This document shows positions 45,140 to 54,989 of a DNA stretch of 64,000 nucleotides, piece after piece (positions within the stretch are counted from its first letter, which is position 1; every line of letters begins with the position of its first letter). Origin of the DNA: Pedobacter sp. R20-19 (GTDB taxonomy: Bacteria; Bacteroidota; Bacteroidia; Sphingobacteriales; Sphingobacteriaceae). The stretch spans positions 62,001-126,000 of the forward strand of contig NZ_JCKI01000007.1 of the NCBI RefSeq assembly GCF_000708265.2. The letters run 5' to 3'. The translations under genes were made by a program, and so were the position numbers. The notes under the pieces were generated by a model, which saw only the letters and a program-made list of their open reading frames with translations, searched no databases and was not told the origin of the DNA.

Positions 45140-46600
45140 TTATCTTGGATTTTGGTTAATACCAGAAAGTGTAACTTGTGTAGGGAGTTGAAATAATCTT
45201 CTTGGATCGTTAGCAGTAAGTTCCATAGTAGTAAATGAACCATTTACAGCGTAAACACGATGTGCTACGGGTATTTTGTATCTTAAAATGTCAAACCACC
45301 GCAAACCTTCCTGAGTAAATTCTTTTTTCTTAAAATCAAGGATAGTTGCAATTAATCCTTCTTTCGGATCAGTAATACCATAGTAAGCAGCAATTTTAGC
45401 CAATGTTACCGCATGGATAGTAGCACTATAATTTAAAATCCTGGTACTGGCATATGTATTTAAATCCTGTAATGCCAGTGTATTTTGTCCTGATGATGCA
45501 TAAGCTTCTGCCCTATTTAATAACGTCTCATCTGCTGTAAGTACAGGAACTATCGTATATGGTTCTCCAATGGTGGCATTAGGGCTTGTTTTCACAAAAT
45601 ATTCCTTCCATTTTAGCATACTGTAGTGTGGTTGCCCATAATAAGCCGATTTATACGACCAACGGGCTCCAGTAACATTATTGGTAAAAACCTCATTATT
45701 AATCACCTGGCCATAACCAAAACGCGGAGTCAGGGTTCTAGCCCAAGAAGAGGCCGTTTCAATTAACAATAAAGTAGAAGGCTCCGAAGCTTGTGTAAAA
45801 TACAGGTACATCTCATCAAGGGTATAAGTGTTATATCGAGTATTCCACGGCCTCAAAATGTTTGCAAATGAATTTCCCGGAGATACGGCACTTGCATACT
45901 GAATTACTTTATCGTAATCTTTTTTAAACAAAAAGAATCTGGCGGCAAATGCGTTACCTGCTGAAATATTAAAGTGATATTTGGGAATTTTATAGGCCGT
46001 ATTCCTTAAAAGAGGCAACCCTTCTGTTAAGTCTTTTTCTATATTCGCATATACGGATGCAACAGTACCTCTGGAATATTGACCAACTACAACCTTCTCT
46101 GGTGAGGTTACATACGGAATTCCAGGAGAATCATTAGCGGTACCAGCTTCATACGTTTTGGAGAAAAGCGTAACCAACATAAAGTGAGCATAAGCCCGGG
46201 CAAGCAACGCTTCGCCTTTATACGGTAAATAAGCCGTTTGATCAGGTGCCTTACCAATGGCTTCTAGTGCGGCGTTAGCGGCTGCAATTGCAGTATAACA
46301 GGCATTCCAGTAATTAGTAGGCGTATCTTCGGTATAATTGTCGTTATCCCTCCAATAGTAAGGAAAAACAATTTCCCTATTTTCATCACCTATACCCGGA
46401 CCTTTATCTTCTACATTATCTGATGATGTTTCCGTAAAAGCAATATAATTCCCTTCCGGATAAGCACTCGTTAATAATTCTGCTACTTTATCAACTGAAT
46501 TTAATTGCGTTCTTTGATCTGGAGATTGCTCTAAAAACTTCTTACATCCCAGGTTTGAAAGAAGTGAAAGGGCAACAATAGATATAAATATTTTTTTCAT
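45140..46600 (-). CDS. RagB/SusD family nutrient-binding outer-membrane lipoprotein
   Basis: This 486-residue lipoprotein has lipobox LSNLGC (Cys19) and the usual following CKKFLEQSPDQRT. The helical TPR-like core of SusD proteins is present (YLPYKGEALLARAYAHFMLV), along with the C-terminal QEGLRWFDILRYKIPV and the ending RRLFQLPTQVTLSGINQNPR. SusD forms the lid over the SusC barrel and captures ligand. It starts 10 bases after susC. The ligand is not predictable from the sequence. Confidence 0.95.
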   Translation of the reverse strand: MKKIFISIVALSLLSNLGCKKFLEQSPDQRTQLNSVDKVAELLTSAYPEGNYIAFTETSSDNVEDKGPGIGDENREIVFPYYWRDNDNYTEDTPTNYWNACYTAIAAANAALEAIGKAPDQTAYLPYKGEALLARAYAHFMLVTLFSKTYEAGTANDSPGIPYVTSPEKVVVGQYSRGTVASVYANIEKDLTEGLPLLRNTAYKIPKYHFNISAGNAFAARFFLFKKDYDKVIQYASAVSPGNSFANILRPWNTRYNTYTLDEMYLYFTQASEPSTLLLIETASSWARTLTPRFGYGQVINNEVFTNNVTGARWSYKSAYYGQPHYSMLKWKEYFVKTSPNATIGEPYTIVPVLTADETLLNRAEAYASSGQNTLALQDLNTYASTRILNYSATIHAVTLAKIAAYYGITDPKEGLIATILDFKKKEFTQEGLRWFDILRYKIPVAHRVYAVNGSFTTMELTANDPRRLFQLPTQVTLSGINQNPR

Positions 46601-46610
46601 GATTTTTTAT

Positions 46611-49600
46611 TTAGAATCCTACTTTTAAAGACAATGTGAACTGACGCGGTATCGGCAATGCAACACCACCCGATCCGAAGAATTCTGGATCTTGCCCATT
46701 CAACTTTTTATCTGAGTAAATCAAGAATAAGTTGTTACCTACAGCACTTATCGAAGAATTGGTTAACCCAAGCTTCTTCGTATATTTTGATGGAATATTA
46801 TAGCTTAGAATAACTTGTTTCATTCTTACAAAGCCCCCATCTGCCACACGTTCTGTAGAATAGTTATAATTATTATAGGCATAAATACTTCTAAAGTCAA
46901 TTGCTTCAAGTGCATCCAAAATAGAAGGCACATTGGTTTTAAGTTCATCTCCTTGCATTTCCCAACGGCTTAAAAAAGCTTTAGGCATAGCATCCAAATC
47001 GGTATAGCTCGTTTTAAAAGCTGGAGAAAGGCGTACTTTATTTCCTGCAGCAAAAGTAACCAGTGTAGAAAGTGTAAAATCTTTATACTTAAATGTATTG
47101 GAGAAACCACCAGTATATTTCGGATCAATTGGTCCTTCATATTTTAAATACTTAACCACATTGCTCTGCAAATAAACATCGCCACTAACCACACCTTCAT
47201 TATTCAGAAATTTTGGAGAACCGTTTAACGGATCTAGTCCCTTGAAATCGATAGAGAACAAACCGCGTTGGGCATATCCTTCTAAGGCACCCCCATCTGG
47301 CCCAATTAAGTCAAAAATTAATGGTTGGTTCTTGAGGTTTGTGATTTCATTTTTATTGTATCCAAAAATGAGTTGTGATGACCAGCTAAAGTTACCTGTT
47401 TTTAAAATACGAGCGCCAAGAGATGCTTCTATACCATGTGATTTCATATCAGCATAATTGGCTTGCTTTACTGCTTCGCCACCTATGCCGCCATTTCTAA
47501 ATTCGCCAATTAAATCAAAACTCTTTCTTTGATAGGCATCTACAGTAAGCGTTAACCGATCACTAAACAAGCCTAAATCTAAGCCGAGATTTAACTCATT
47601 AAGTTTTTCAAATGTTAACTCAGAATTTTCCAGTCCATCGATATATAATTTGGTCTCCTTTTCCGGGATGTAAGGCCTGCGTGTGGCCATACTTCTCAAT
47701 ACAAGGCTAGAATTTTGTGCAGTACCCATACTTGCTACTAGACCATAAGTAGCGCGAAGTGTAGCCCGGTTAACGATCTTTTTAATCCGCTCAGATTGCA
47801 TAAAATTTTCTGTATCAATATTCCATGCACCAGATACATTCCAGGTAGGCAACCATCTTGCCGTAGGTGATTCACCTAAAAGATTTGATCCATCGTAACG
47901 CCCTGTAGCGTTAATACTGTACTTGCCTTTATAGGAATATGCACCTCTTAATGAATAGTTTAAGTAACGTTCGTAACGATAGCCCATACTATAATAATTA
48001 AAACCACCCTCCACATTTGATTTTACAATATTAGGATCGATAAACGGAATACCGCCTTTTTCATATTGGTAACCATAACCATCAAATACTTTATTCTGAC
48101 GGTTGATATACCTCATCTCCTGGGTAGCAAAAAAGTTAACCAGGTGGTCTACATTAAAAGTTTTGTCATACTCCAAACTGTTTCTAACATAATAATTTAC
48201 GATATTATCATCATTGGTTTTATAGAAGCCTCCATATGGCAAAACACTAACCGGTAATGCATTCGGATCATCAGGATTGCGGTATAAAAATTTATTATTC
48301 GATCTAACTGTTGCATCATTTGGACTTATACCAGCACGGTAAGCCTCGGCCATATTGGAGTTTTCGGTAATTTTATGTTCCTGACTGGTTTTAGCATAAC
48401 GGTAGGCACCATCAAATGAATATTTTAAATCTTTCGTGATTTTATATCTTACCCCACCCTGAACCTTAAAATCAATTAAATTAAGCTCTAAAGTATTGTT
48501 TTCAAGCTCATGTAAAATATTGAACGGCGCATAGTTCTGCGTAAAAAATTCTCGATTTCCATTTGCATCAAAGGCGGTTAGTGCACGACTGGTATTAAGT
48601 GAATAACTGAAGGGGTTAATATCAAAATCACGATCATATGTTCCATAAACCGGATTACCATTTCTACCCAATGTACCTGGGGCTTTTTGGTCACGGATTG
48701 ATCCCTGGGTAATGAGTTCAATACTTAATCTGTCATTAATTTCAAAGTTTCCTCGAACATTGCCTGTAAAACGTTTCACATTATCGCCAACAGTCCAACC
48801 ATTATCCTGCAAATAACTGGTTGATGCATAAATTTTTGATTTTTCAGTACCTGATGAAATCCCTATGGAATGTTCTTGCATGAAAGACTGTTTGAATAGG
48901 ATATCAAACCAATCTGTATTGGCATCTGCATAACGTTGCAAATATTGTTTTTGACTAAGCGCATCATTTTTTAATCCATATGTTCCGGTTGCAGCATCGT
49001 ATTTATACATTTCATTGTACATCTTAGTAAACACACCTCCATTTGCACTACGTGATGAACTAGAATGATTTAGCCAACCTTTATTTTGCATTTCCAGGTA
49101 TACGTTCATCTGATCTGCAGAATTCAAAATATCAAAATTATCATATGAAGGTTTCATGTAGCTAGAGAAGTTACCTGTATAAGAAATAACAGGTTTTCCT
49201 TGCGTATTTCTACCCTTTTTAGTGGTAATGATCACCACACCATTCATTGCTCTTGCACCGTATTGGGCTGTAGCGGCTGCATCCTTTAAAATATTGAAAC
49301 TTTCAATATCATCAGGGTTTAGCCCGGCTACAGAAGATCCAACCAAAGTTGAAGGATCACCAGTGGATAATTGCTCATTGGAAATGTTTACAACATCTTC
49401 AAGGATAATCCCATCTACTACCCATAATGGCTTATTATCTCCGGAAATGGAGGTTGCACCACGAACCCGGATTTTTGGCGCAGCGCCAAACGTACCTGAT
49501 ACGTTTTGTACAGAAACCCCAGCAACCCGCCCCTCCAGCATTCGGCTCACATCATTTATACCATCTCTTTTCACATCAGATGCCTTAAGCGAAGTGGCAG

Positions 49601-50294
49601 CACCTGTAAATAACTTTTTATTCAGGTCCTGATAACCAGTTGAAACTACATTTACTTCACTAAGTTGTTCAGCATCCTCTGTTAAAGTTACATTTACGAT
49701 GGTTTTATTTCCAATTTCAATTTCTGTTGATTTATATCCAACATAGCTAAAAACGAGTATAGCTCCTTCTTTTACGGTGATGGTATAATCTCCTGATGAA
49801 GTAGTAGAAACCGCATTTGATACACCTTTTTCTCTAACACTTACGCCAGGAAGCGCATTGCCGCTTTTGTCTTTAACCTTACCCGTTATCTTTACAGCTA
49901 CAAAATAATCAACTACTTTATCTAAGATTGATTTATCTTTTGGTTTAATTAAGATCGTTTTATCTTCAATAGAATAGCTTAAATCTCTGCCAGCAATGAT
50001 CTTCGTCATCACTTCTGTTATGTTTGATTGATTAAAATTAGCATTAAACGTAGTGGTACTTTTAATCTTATTGGTTGATAATAAAACATCGTAACCAGAT
50101 TGCTTTCTAATTTCTTTAATCATTCTTTCCAGCGTTACGTTTTTTTCATTCAACGTAATCAGTTGTCCAAACGAAGCTGCACTAACCTGCATCAGGGAGG
50201 CCAGTAATATGACCGTAATTAACTTCATCATCAATAGCAATTTAGGTATGTAGCGGCGATGCGTACATAAAATTCTTATATAAATTTTGTACAT
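46611..50294 (-). CDS. SusC/RagA family TonB-dependent outer-membrane transporter with STN domain
   Basis: This 1227-residue transporter has a long positively charged leader then MKLITVILLASLMQVSAASF. Such long leaders are common in Sphingobacteriaceae SusC proteins, so the start at 50294 is kept; 50231 is an alternative. Next come an STN domain at about 48-118 (LERMIKEIRKQSGYDVLLS), which contacts FecR, a carboxypeptidase-regulatory domain at about 135-215 (GKVKDKSGNALPGVSVREKG), a plug (MLEGRVAGVSV, PLWVVDGIIL, ILKDAAATAQYGARAMNGVV) and a beta-barrel ending LSLKVGF. The STN domain and the nearby ECF sigma/FecR pair indicate signal-controlled expression. First gene of a four-gene operon. Confidence 0.96.
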   Translation of the reverse strand: MYKIYIRILCTHRRYIPKLLLMMKLITVILLASLMQVSAASFGQLITLNEKNVTLERMIKEIRKQSGYDVLLSTNKIKSTTTFNANFNQSNITEVMTKIIAGRDLSYSIEDKTILIKPKDKSILDKVVDYFVAVKITGKVKDKSGNALPGVSVREKGVSNAVSTTSSGDYTITVKEGAILVFSYVGYKSTEIEIGNKTIVNVTLTEDAEQLSEVNVVSTGYQDLNKKLFTGAATSLKASDVKRDGINDVSRMLEGRVAGVSVQNVSGTFGAAPKIRVRGATSISGDNKPLWVVDGIILEDVVNISNEQLSTGDPSTLVGSSVAGLNPDDIESFNILKDAAATAQYGARAMNGVVIITTKKGRNTQGKPVISYTGNFSSYMKPSYDNFDILNSADQMNVYLEMQNKGWLNHSSSSRSANGGVFTKMYNEMYKYDAATGTYGLKNDALSQKQYLQRYADANTDWFDILFKQSFMQEHSIGISSGTEKSKIYASTSYLQDNGWTVGDNVKRFTGNVRGNFEINDRLSIELITQGSIRDQKAPGTLGRNGNPVYGTYDRDFDINPFSYSLNTSRALTAFDANGNREFFTQNYAPFNILHELENNTLELNLIDFKVQGGVRYKITKDLKYSFDGAYRYAKTSQEHKITENSNMAEAYRAGISPNDATVRSNNKFLYRNPDDPNALPVSVLPYGGFYKTNDDNIVNYYVRNSLEYDKTFNVDHLVNFFATQEMRYINRQNKVFDGYGYQYEKGGIPFIDPNIVKSNVEGGFNYYSMGYRYERYLNYSLRGAYSYKGKYSINATGRYDGSNLLGESPTARWLPTWNVSGAWNIDTENFMQSERIKKIVNRATLRATYGLVASMGTAQNSSLVLRSMATRRPYIPEKETKLYIDGLENSELTFEKLNELNLGLDLGLFSDRLTLTVDAYQRKSFDLIGEFRNGGIGGEAVKQANYADMKSHGIEASLGARILKTGNFSWSSQLIFGYNKNEITNLKNQPLIFDLIGPDGGALEGYAQRGLFSIDFKGLDPLNGSPKFLNNEGVVSGDVYLQSNVVKYLKYEGPIDPKYTGGFSNTFKYKDFTLSTLVTFAAGNKVRLSPAFKTSYTDLDAMPKAFLSRWEMQGDELKTNVPSILDALEAIDFRSIYAYNNYNYSTERVADGGFVRMKQVILSYNIPSKYTKKLGLTNSSISAVGNNLFLIYSDKKLNGQDPEFFGSGGVALPIPRQFTLSLKVGF

Positions 50295-50421
50295 TTAATA
50301 GTCTGTTTTTTATCGATACACACTTATTGTTTAAGCGCATCATGTGGTATCGTGGTTTATTCAGGAAATAATTGATTTTTGATCGATTCCGGTTTACCGA
50401 AATAGCCAGACAGCAAAATTA

Positions 50422-50444
50422 AAGGGGTGTTGCAAGCACTCCTT
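50422..50444. terminator. Hairpin terminator between fecR and susC
   Basis: AAGGGGTG pairs with CACTCCTT around a 7-base loop, with T-rich sequence after the stem on both strands, so it may work both ways. It is about 130 bases past the fecR stop and 128 bases before susC. It would isolate the regulator transcript from the Sus operon and leaves 50295-50421 to hold the susC promoter. The rest of the 280-bp gap shows no gene. Confidence 0.65.
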
Positions 50445-50574
50445 TTTTATTTTGTTGGCTTCTGAATGTTAGTAGTGTTGTCGAAGTTTGTACATAGTTT
50501 TTTGGTTTAGGTTAAGGTTGATAGTTAGTAATATTTTTATAGATAAGGGTTAGTTACGTCCTCATCTTTATGCT

Positions 50575-51753
50575 TTAATCTTTGTAAACGATAAGCTTAT
50601 TGCCTTGCATCTCAAAACGAACCTCACCGGTTTGTTCAAATTTGTGTAATACCTGAGAAATTTTATCAAATCTGCTTACTGTTCCGTAGTACATTACATC
50701 CTTTGCTTCTTCGTCTGCGTATTCCACTTTGATGTTGTACCACCTCGATATTTTACGGAGGATACTTTCCTGCTTCTCATTATTAAACATAAAATACCCT
50801 TTTTTCCAGGCAACAGATTCATCAGTATCTACCGTATTGATTTTAATTCCCTGAGCTGATAATACAGATTGTTCACCAGGCTTTAAAATTTCATATTCTG
50901 CTAAATTAGTGCGTGAGGAAATGCGAACACTACCTTCTAATAACGTTGTTCTGGTTGTGCGTTCATCTGCATAGCTATTAATATTAAAGTGGGTACCTAA
51001 TACTTCTAATTTTTGCTTTTCTGTTTCTACAACAAATGGATGAGCGCTATCTTTAGCCACTTCAAAATATGCTTCCCCTTTTAATCTCACACTTCGTATA
51101 GAGGCTTTGCCCATATTTAATGGATATTCCAGTGAGGATGCTGCATTTAACCAGATATCACTGCCATCTGGCAAGTGTATTTGCCATTCGCCTCCGTTTG
51201 GTGTTGTAATGGTATTGGTTTCATTACCACCTGTAGACTGATCCTCATTCATCACATGGTAAACCAAATGACCATCAGCTGTTTTTGAAATGGAAAGGCC
51301 AGCTTCTTTAATCACATTTCCATTAGCCACATCACTTAGTGAGATTTTTTTCCCGTTAGCCAGGGTAAGTATTGCCTTGTTTCCACCTGGTGCAATATCA
51401 GTTGTAAAAACAGGTAACTTTTCTCGTATTTTATAAATGAATATGGAAGTTAAAGCCAGAATTAAGATAGCCGCTGCCGCCCATTTATAATAAAGGGAGA
51501 TGGAGCTTTTTCGCTGATATTTTAAATGATCTACAGATACAATTTTCTGGAGAATTGAATCCCATTTATGATGATTAATCTGTATTTCATCATCATTGGT
51601 ATCCAGTGAATCATGTGCCATGAGTAAATTCAAAATTTCTTCACTAACAGCGTCAGGATGATCTTCTATGAAGAGAAGTAATTCAGTCTTTTCAGCTTCC
51701 ACCATTTGGCCAGACTGAAACTTATTTATCAGAAATAATACTCTTTCTTCCAT
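50575..51753 (-). CDS. FecR-family anti-sigma factor
   Basis: The start at 51753 (MEERVLFLINKFQSG) is preferred over an in-frame start at 51783. The 392-residue protein has an N-terminal cytosolic helical anti-sigma part, one transmembrane helix near residues 90-110 (WAAAAILILALTSIFIYKI), a periplasmic FecR domain (PNGGEWQIHLPDGSDIWLNA, SIRSVRLKGEAYFEVAKD) and a C-terminal DUF4974 domain (NNEKQESILRKISRWYNIKV). It would hold the ECF sigma factor until the STN domain of the loaded SusC signals. It is encoded just after the sigma factor. Confidence 0.93.
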   Translation of the reverse strand: MEERVLFLINKFQSGQMVEAEKTELLLFIEDHPDAVSEEILNLLMAHDSLDTNDDEIQINHHKWDSILQKIVSVDHLKYQRKSSISLYYKWAAAAILILALTSIFIYKIREKLPVFTTDIAPGGNKAILTLANGKKISLSDVANGNVIKEAGLSISKTADGHLVYHVMNEDQSTGGNETNTITTPNGGEWQIHLPDGSDIWLNAASSLEYPLNMGKASIRSVRLKGEAYFEVAKDSAHPFVVETEKQKLEVLGTHFNINSYADERTTRTTLLEGSVRISSRTNLAEYEILKPGEQSVLSAQGIKINTVDTDESVAWKKGYFMFNNEKQESILRKISRWYNIKVEYADEEAKDVMYYGTVSRFDKISQVLHKFEQTGEVRFEMQGNKLIVYKD

Positions 51754-51816
51754 AGATCTGATACTAAGAAGCACAAAAGACAAATCAGGACTATCGAAAA
51801 ATTATTTTTTTTATTT

Positions 51817-52410
51817 TTAATGAATCCCCTTGATCAAATAAATCAAAAAAAGAGATATTCCATGTTTAACTAAGCTTTCCCGAACACTTCTTAAAGCAAT
51901 AACAAGTGCATTTTTAACGGTACTGGCAGATAGATCTAAAATTTCGGCTATTTCAGGAATACTTTTACCTTCCACCCTACTTAATTCATAAATTTTTCGT
52001 CGTTGGTTTGGTAATTTAGAGACTGTTGCAGTAATAATACGATTTATTTCGTTGAGATGGATGACGTCAAGGGTCACATTTTCCTGATCGGCATGATGAA
52101 TTTTTAAAAAGCCTATGGCTTTTTCTTCCTTAATTTTTTTTCTGAGAAAGCTTAAGCATTCATTTGATACATATTTATATAGATAGGCTTTTACATTATC
52201 AACGTGTTCAAGTTTATCTCGGTTTAGCCATATACGCAGAAAAGCATCTTGAATGACCTCTTCTGCAGCATGCTCCGATTTGGTAAATTTGAGCGCAAAA
52301 GACTGCAAAACAGAAAGATAATTAAAAAATAGAATAGAAAATGCCTTCTCGCTTCCTCCAACAATTGCCATAAGCAGTTCCCGCTCTTTTTCACTATCCT
52401 TAAAGGCCAT
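51817..52410 (-). CDS. ECF RNA polymerase sigma factor (sigma-70 family)
   Basis: This 197-residue protein has region 2 (FAIL-like SEKAFSILFFNYLSVL, then AEEVIQDAFLRIWLNRD) and region 4 with a helix-turn-helix (KSIPEIAEILDLSASTVKNA). It lacks regions 1 and 3, as ECF factors do. Followed after 63 bases by fecR, it forms the usual pair that controls the SusC/SusD operon downstream. The upstream gap (52411-52568) has a short inverted repeat CCAATA...TATTGG near 52509-52528 but no clear promoter. Confidence 0.94.
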   Translation of the reverse strand: MAFKDSEKERELLMAIVGGSEKAFSILFFNYLSVLQSFALKFTKSEHAAEEVIQDAFLRIWLNRDKLEHVDNVKAYLYKYVSNECLSFLRKKIKEEKAIGFLKIHHADQENVTLDVIHLNEINRIITATVSKLPNQRRKIYELSRVEGKSIPEIAEILDLSASTVKNALVIALRSVRESLVKHGISLFLIYLIKGIH

Positions 52411-52568
52411 ATATCAATTGGTCATCATTCGTTTTCGTTAATTAAAATCACGAGGGATATCAAAAGAGATATATTTATTCATCCGTATCAGGATGTCATA
52501 AACATGTACCAATAATACATAATATTGGCTAATGTTTCACTAAAAATAAGCTAAAAATTAAAATCGTA

Positions 52569-53111
52569 TCAATATTGATAATATGGAGAGATCATCAAAT
52601 ATACCACTACACCAGTAATGGCCACATAAAGCCATAAGGGAAAAGTGATCCTGGCAATTTTGCGGTGTCTGTCAAATCGTTCAGCTAGTGCCCTTACATA
52701 GGTAACCAATACCAAAGGAATAATGGCTATAGACAACAGAATATGTGTTAACAAAATAAAGAAATAAACATATTTGATGGCTCCATCCCCTCCAAACTTA
52801 GTGGAAGGCGTTGTCATATGGTAGGCAATATACATCACCAGAAACAATAAAGAACAACCGATGGCCGATTTCATCAGGTTTTGATGCAAAGTGATTTTAC
52901 CATTTTTAATAGCCCAAACGGCTATCACCAATAACGCAGCGGTAATACCATTAATGGTGGCATAAATAGGTGGTAAAAAAGGAAGAGTTGGCGCATCTAT
53001 ACCTAAATCCTTTAGCTTAACCACAAATAAAAACGCAACAGCTACAGGTATAAAGATCGAAAGAATGATGATCCACTTGCTATACTTTTTTTCAATTGAA
53101 CTATTTTCCAT
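52569..53111 (-). CDS. DUF420 membrane protein (CtaM-like)
   Basis: This 180-residue protein has five predicted transmembrane spans, with the family's conserved histidines in GKITLHQNLMKSAI, MYIAYHMTT and LLTHILLSI. DUF420 proteins are linked to cytochrome oxidase assembly or heme handling in Gram-positive bacteria (CtaM), and they often end cox clusters in Bacteroidota. It lies 72 bases after the Sco-like gene at the end of the oxidase operon. Confidence 0.85.
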   Translation of the reverse strand: MENSSIEKKYSKWIIILSIFIPVAVAFLFVVKLKDLGIDAPTLPFLPPIYATINGITAALLVIAVWAIKNGKITLHQNLMKSAIGCSLLFLVMYIAYHMTTPSTKFGGDGAIKYVYFFILLTHILLSIAIIPLVLVTYVRALAERFDRHRKIARITFPLWLYVAITGVVVYLMISPYYQY

Positions 53112-53183
53112 GAATATTTTAAATCTCTTTATTATTTGTTAATGTAATTAATCCCGATTTTACACTAGCGACTAAAGACTCCC

Positions 53184-53879
53184 CTACCTGCCGTCATTAA
53201 CAGTCCTTAAATACTCTGCTATAAGTACCTTTATCTCATCTTCAAGCTTTGCGGTAGCATCCGGACTATCTGTTTCATATATCCCTCTAATGCGATGTTG
53301 AACATCAATTAATAAGATTTTATTTCCAAAAATGAAGTGTGGCTTATCTTTTCTATCATCTTCAATAACATCAAGTAATAAACCTCTTCTAATTAATGGA
53401 TAAGTGACAGCCGTATCACCAGCCAGAAAATTCCATTGATTAGATTTTGCGTTTAAGCTAGCTGCATAACCTTTAATTTTGTTTTGATCAGATGGATCTA
53501 CCGAAAGACTTACAAATCTAACTAGCGGCTTCTTTTCGTAACCTTCAGATAATTGTTTGATGTAGTTTGTAACACTGGTATTATTTGATTCCGTATAGAA
53601 TAAGTTTAATACCACGATCTTATTTTTTAAAGATGCCCAGGAAACAGTATCACCCGATTGATTAACCAGTTTAAAATCCGGAATCTGATGATAAATAGTA
53701 TCTGGTATTTTTTTTCCCTTTACAGTATGAAAAGTGGATGAAACAACTTTCTTTCCATATATAGGAAGACTTTTATACCTATTCTTTGCAAACTGTGGTA
53801 ATAAGTAAAAAAACAAAAATCCCGGTACAGCTAGAATGCTTACCAGGATTAAAAGTTTTTTGATGGAGTTACCTTTCAT
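53184..53879 (-). CDS. Sco1/SenC-like thioredoxin-fold protein lacking copper ligands
   Basis: This 231-residue protein has an N-terminal membrane anchor (LLILVSILAVPGFLFFYLL) and a redoxin fold: DFKLVNQSGDTV is read here as FKLVNQSGDTVSWASL, then VVLNLFYTES, FVSLSVDPSD and ILLIDVQHRIRGIYE. Sco proteins deliver copper to the CuA centre of oxidase subunit II using CxxxC and a distal His. Here the CxxxC position reads ESNNTS, and the distal His segment reads FIFGNKILLID with no His. It therefore should not bind copper in the standard way. It overlaps the subunit IV stop by one base, within the oxidase operon. Confidence 0.8.
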   Translation of the reverse strand: MKGNSIKKLLILVSILAVPGFLFFYLLPQFAKNRYKSLPIYGKKVVSSTFHTVKGKKIPDTIYHQIPDFKLVNQSGDTVSWASLKNKIVVLNLFYTESNNTSVTNYIKQLSEGYEKKPLVRFVSLSVDPSDQNKIKGYAASLNAKSNQWNFLAGDTAVTYPLIRRGLLLDVIEDDRKDKPHFIFGNKILLIDVQHRIRGIYETDSPDATAKLEDEIKVLIAEYLRTVNDGR

Positions 53880-54226
53880 TAATGACTCATCATGTGGAGA
53901 TTTAAAAATCCTCCTTCAATTAACATTAAAACAATAAAGTACATAATGAAAATGAACGATACGGTTAGTGAAAGCTGTAAGCCTAATTTCTCATATTTTA
54001 AGTGCATAAAATAGGCTACAATATAAAATGCTTTGACTAATGTTAAGGCAATATAAACGAAGTTACCAATAGAATGAGACATGTAACCATTTGGCAAAAC
54101 CCAAAGGGCAACAATAAACTCTATAACCGTGATTAATAAAAGAATTCCAAAAACCTGCCAGATTTTACCTTTAGATAAACCTGCATGCTCTTCGTGTCCT
54201 TCTGTATGTGCGTGATGTTCTGACAT
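53879..54226 (-). CDS. ctaF: Cytochrome c oxidase subunit IV family protein
   Basis: This 115-residue protein has a His-rich N-terminus (SEHHAHTEGHEEHAG) and three transmembrane spans (VFGILLLITVIEFIVALWV, IALTLVKAFYIVAYFMHLKY, FIFIMYFIVLMLIEGGF). The FYIVAYFMHLKYE segment is typical of prokaryotic subunit IV. It is a small accessory subunit of the aa3-type oxidase. It follows the second subunit III gene after 24 bases. Confidence 0.85.
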   Translation of the reverse strand: MSEHHAHTEGHEEHAGLSKGKIWQVFGILLLITVIEFIVALWVLPNGYMSHSIGNFVYIALTLVKAFYIVAYFMHLKYEKLGLQLSLTVSFIFIMYFIVLMLIEGGFLNLHMMSH

Positions 54227-54250
54227 GATAATATTTTTAAAGATGATAGA

Positions 54251-54958
54251 TTAAACCAAATAGAAGAATGTAAATACAAACACCCACACTAAATCAACAA
54301 AGTGCCAGTATAAACCAACTTTTTCAACCATTAAATAATGACCTCTTCTTTCAAAAGTACCATTGATCGTCATAATTAAAATGATAATGTTAATGACCAC
54401 TCCACTAAATACGTGAAATCCGTGGAAACCTGTAATGGTAAAAAATAAGTTTGCAAACTGTTGTGCAGCAACTAAAGATACATCACCGGTAAATAAGTGC
54501 TTTAATTCTTCAGCACTTGGAATTTGACCCCACCAGAAACCTTCATGATGTAAGTGTGTCCATTCTAATGCCTGGCAACCTAAGAACATGAAACCACCAA
54601 TGATGGTAGCAACCATCCACCAGATTACTTCTTTTTTAGCACGACGATGACCTGCTTCAACAGCTAAAACCATTGTTACAGAACTCATGATCAAGATGAA
54701 AGTCATGATACCCACAAACACTAATGGTGCACCAGTATCTTTAATACCTGGGATTGATTGGAAAACCAAATCAGGATCTGGCCATGTTAATTTAGAAAAG
54801 CGTTGTGCGCCGTAATAGATCAATAAAGAGGAGAAAGTAAAAGCATCTGATAATAGGAAAAACCACATCATGATTTTACCATATTCTACCGACCACGGAG
54901 AACGGCCACCATTCCATGGCCCGGTTTTAACTTGATCTAATTGTGATACTGAATTCAT
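54251..54958 (-). CDS. ctaE: Cytochrome c oxidase subunit III
   Basis: This 235-residue membrane protein has about six or seven transmembrane spans, with the family signatures GFHGFHVFSGVVINIIIL and the C-terminal GLYWHFVDLVWVFVFTFFYL. Residues near 25-45 (IMMWFFLLSDAFTFSSLLIY) are the first span. Subunit III stabilises the catalytic subunit and supports proton uptake. It is one of two subunit III paralogues in the cluster; this one has the fuller length. Confidence 0.92.
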   Translation of the reverse strand: MNSVSQLDQVKTGPWNGGRSPWSVEYGKIMMWFFLLSDAFTFSSLLIYYGAQRFSKLTWPDPDLVFQSIPGIKDTGAPLVFVGIMTFILIMSSVTMVLAVEAGHRRAKKEVIWWMVATIIGGFMFLGCQALEWTHLHHEGFWWGQIPSAEELKHLFTGDVSLVAAQQFANLFFTITGFHGFHVFSGVVINIIILIMTINGTFERRGHYLMVEKVGLYWHFVDLVWVFVFTFFYLV

Positions 54959-54989
54959 TTGGAAATAGTATAATAGTTTGTTAACAAAT

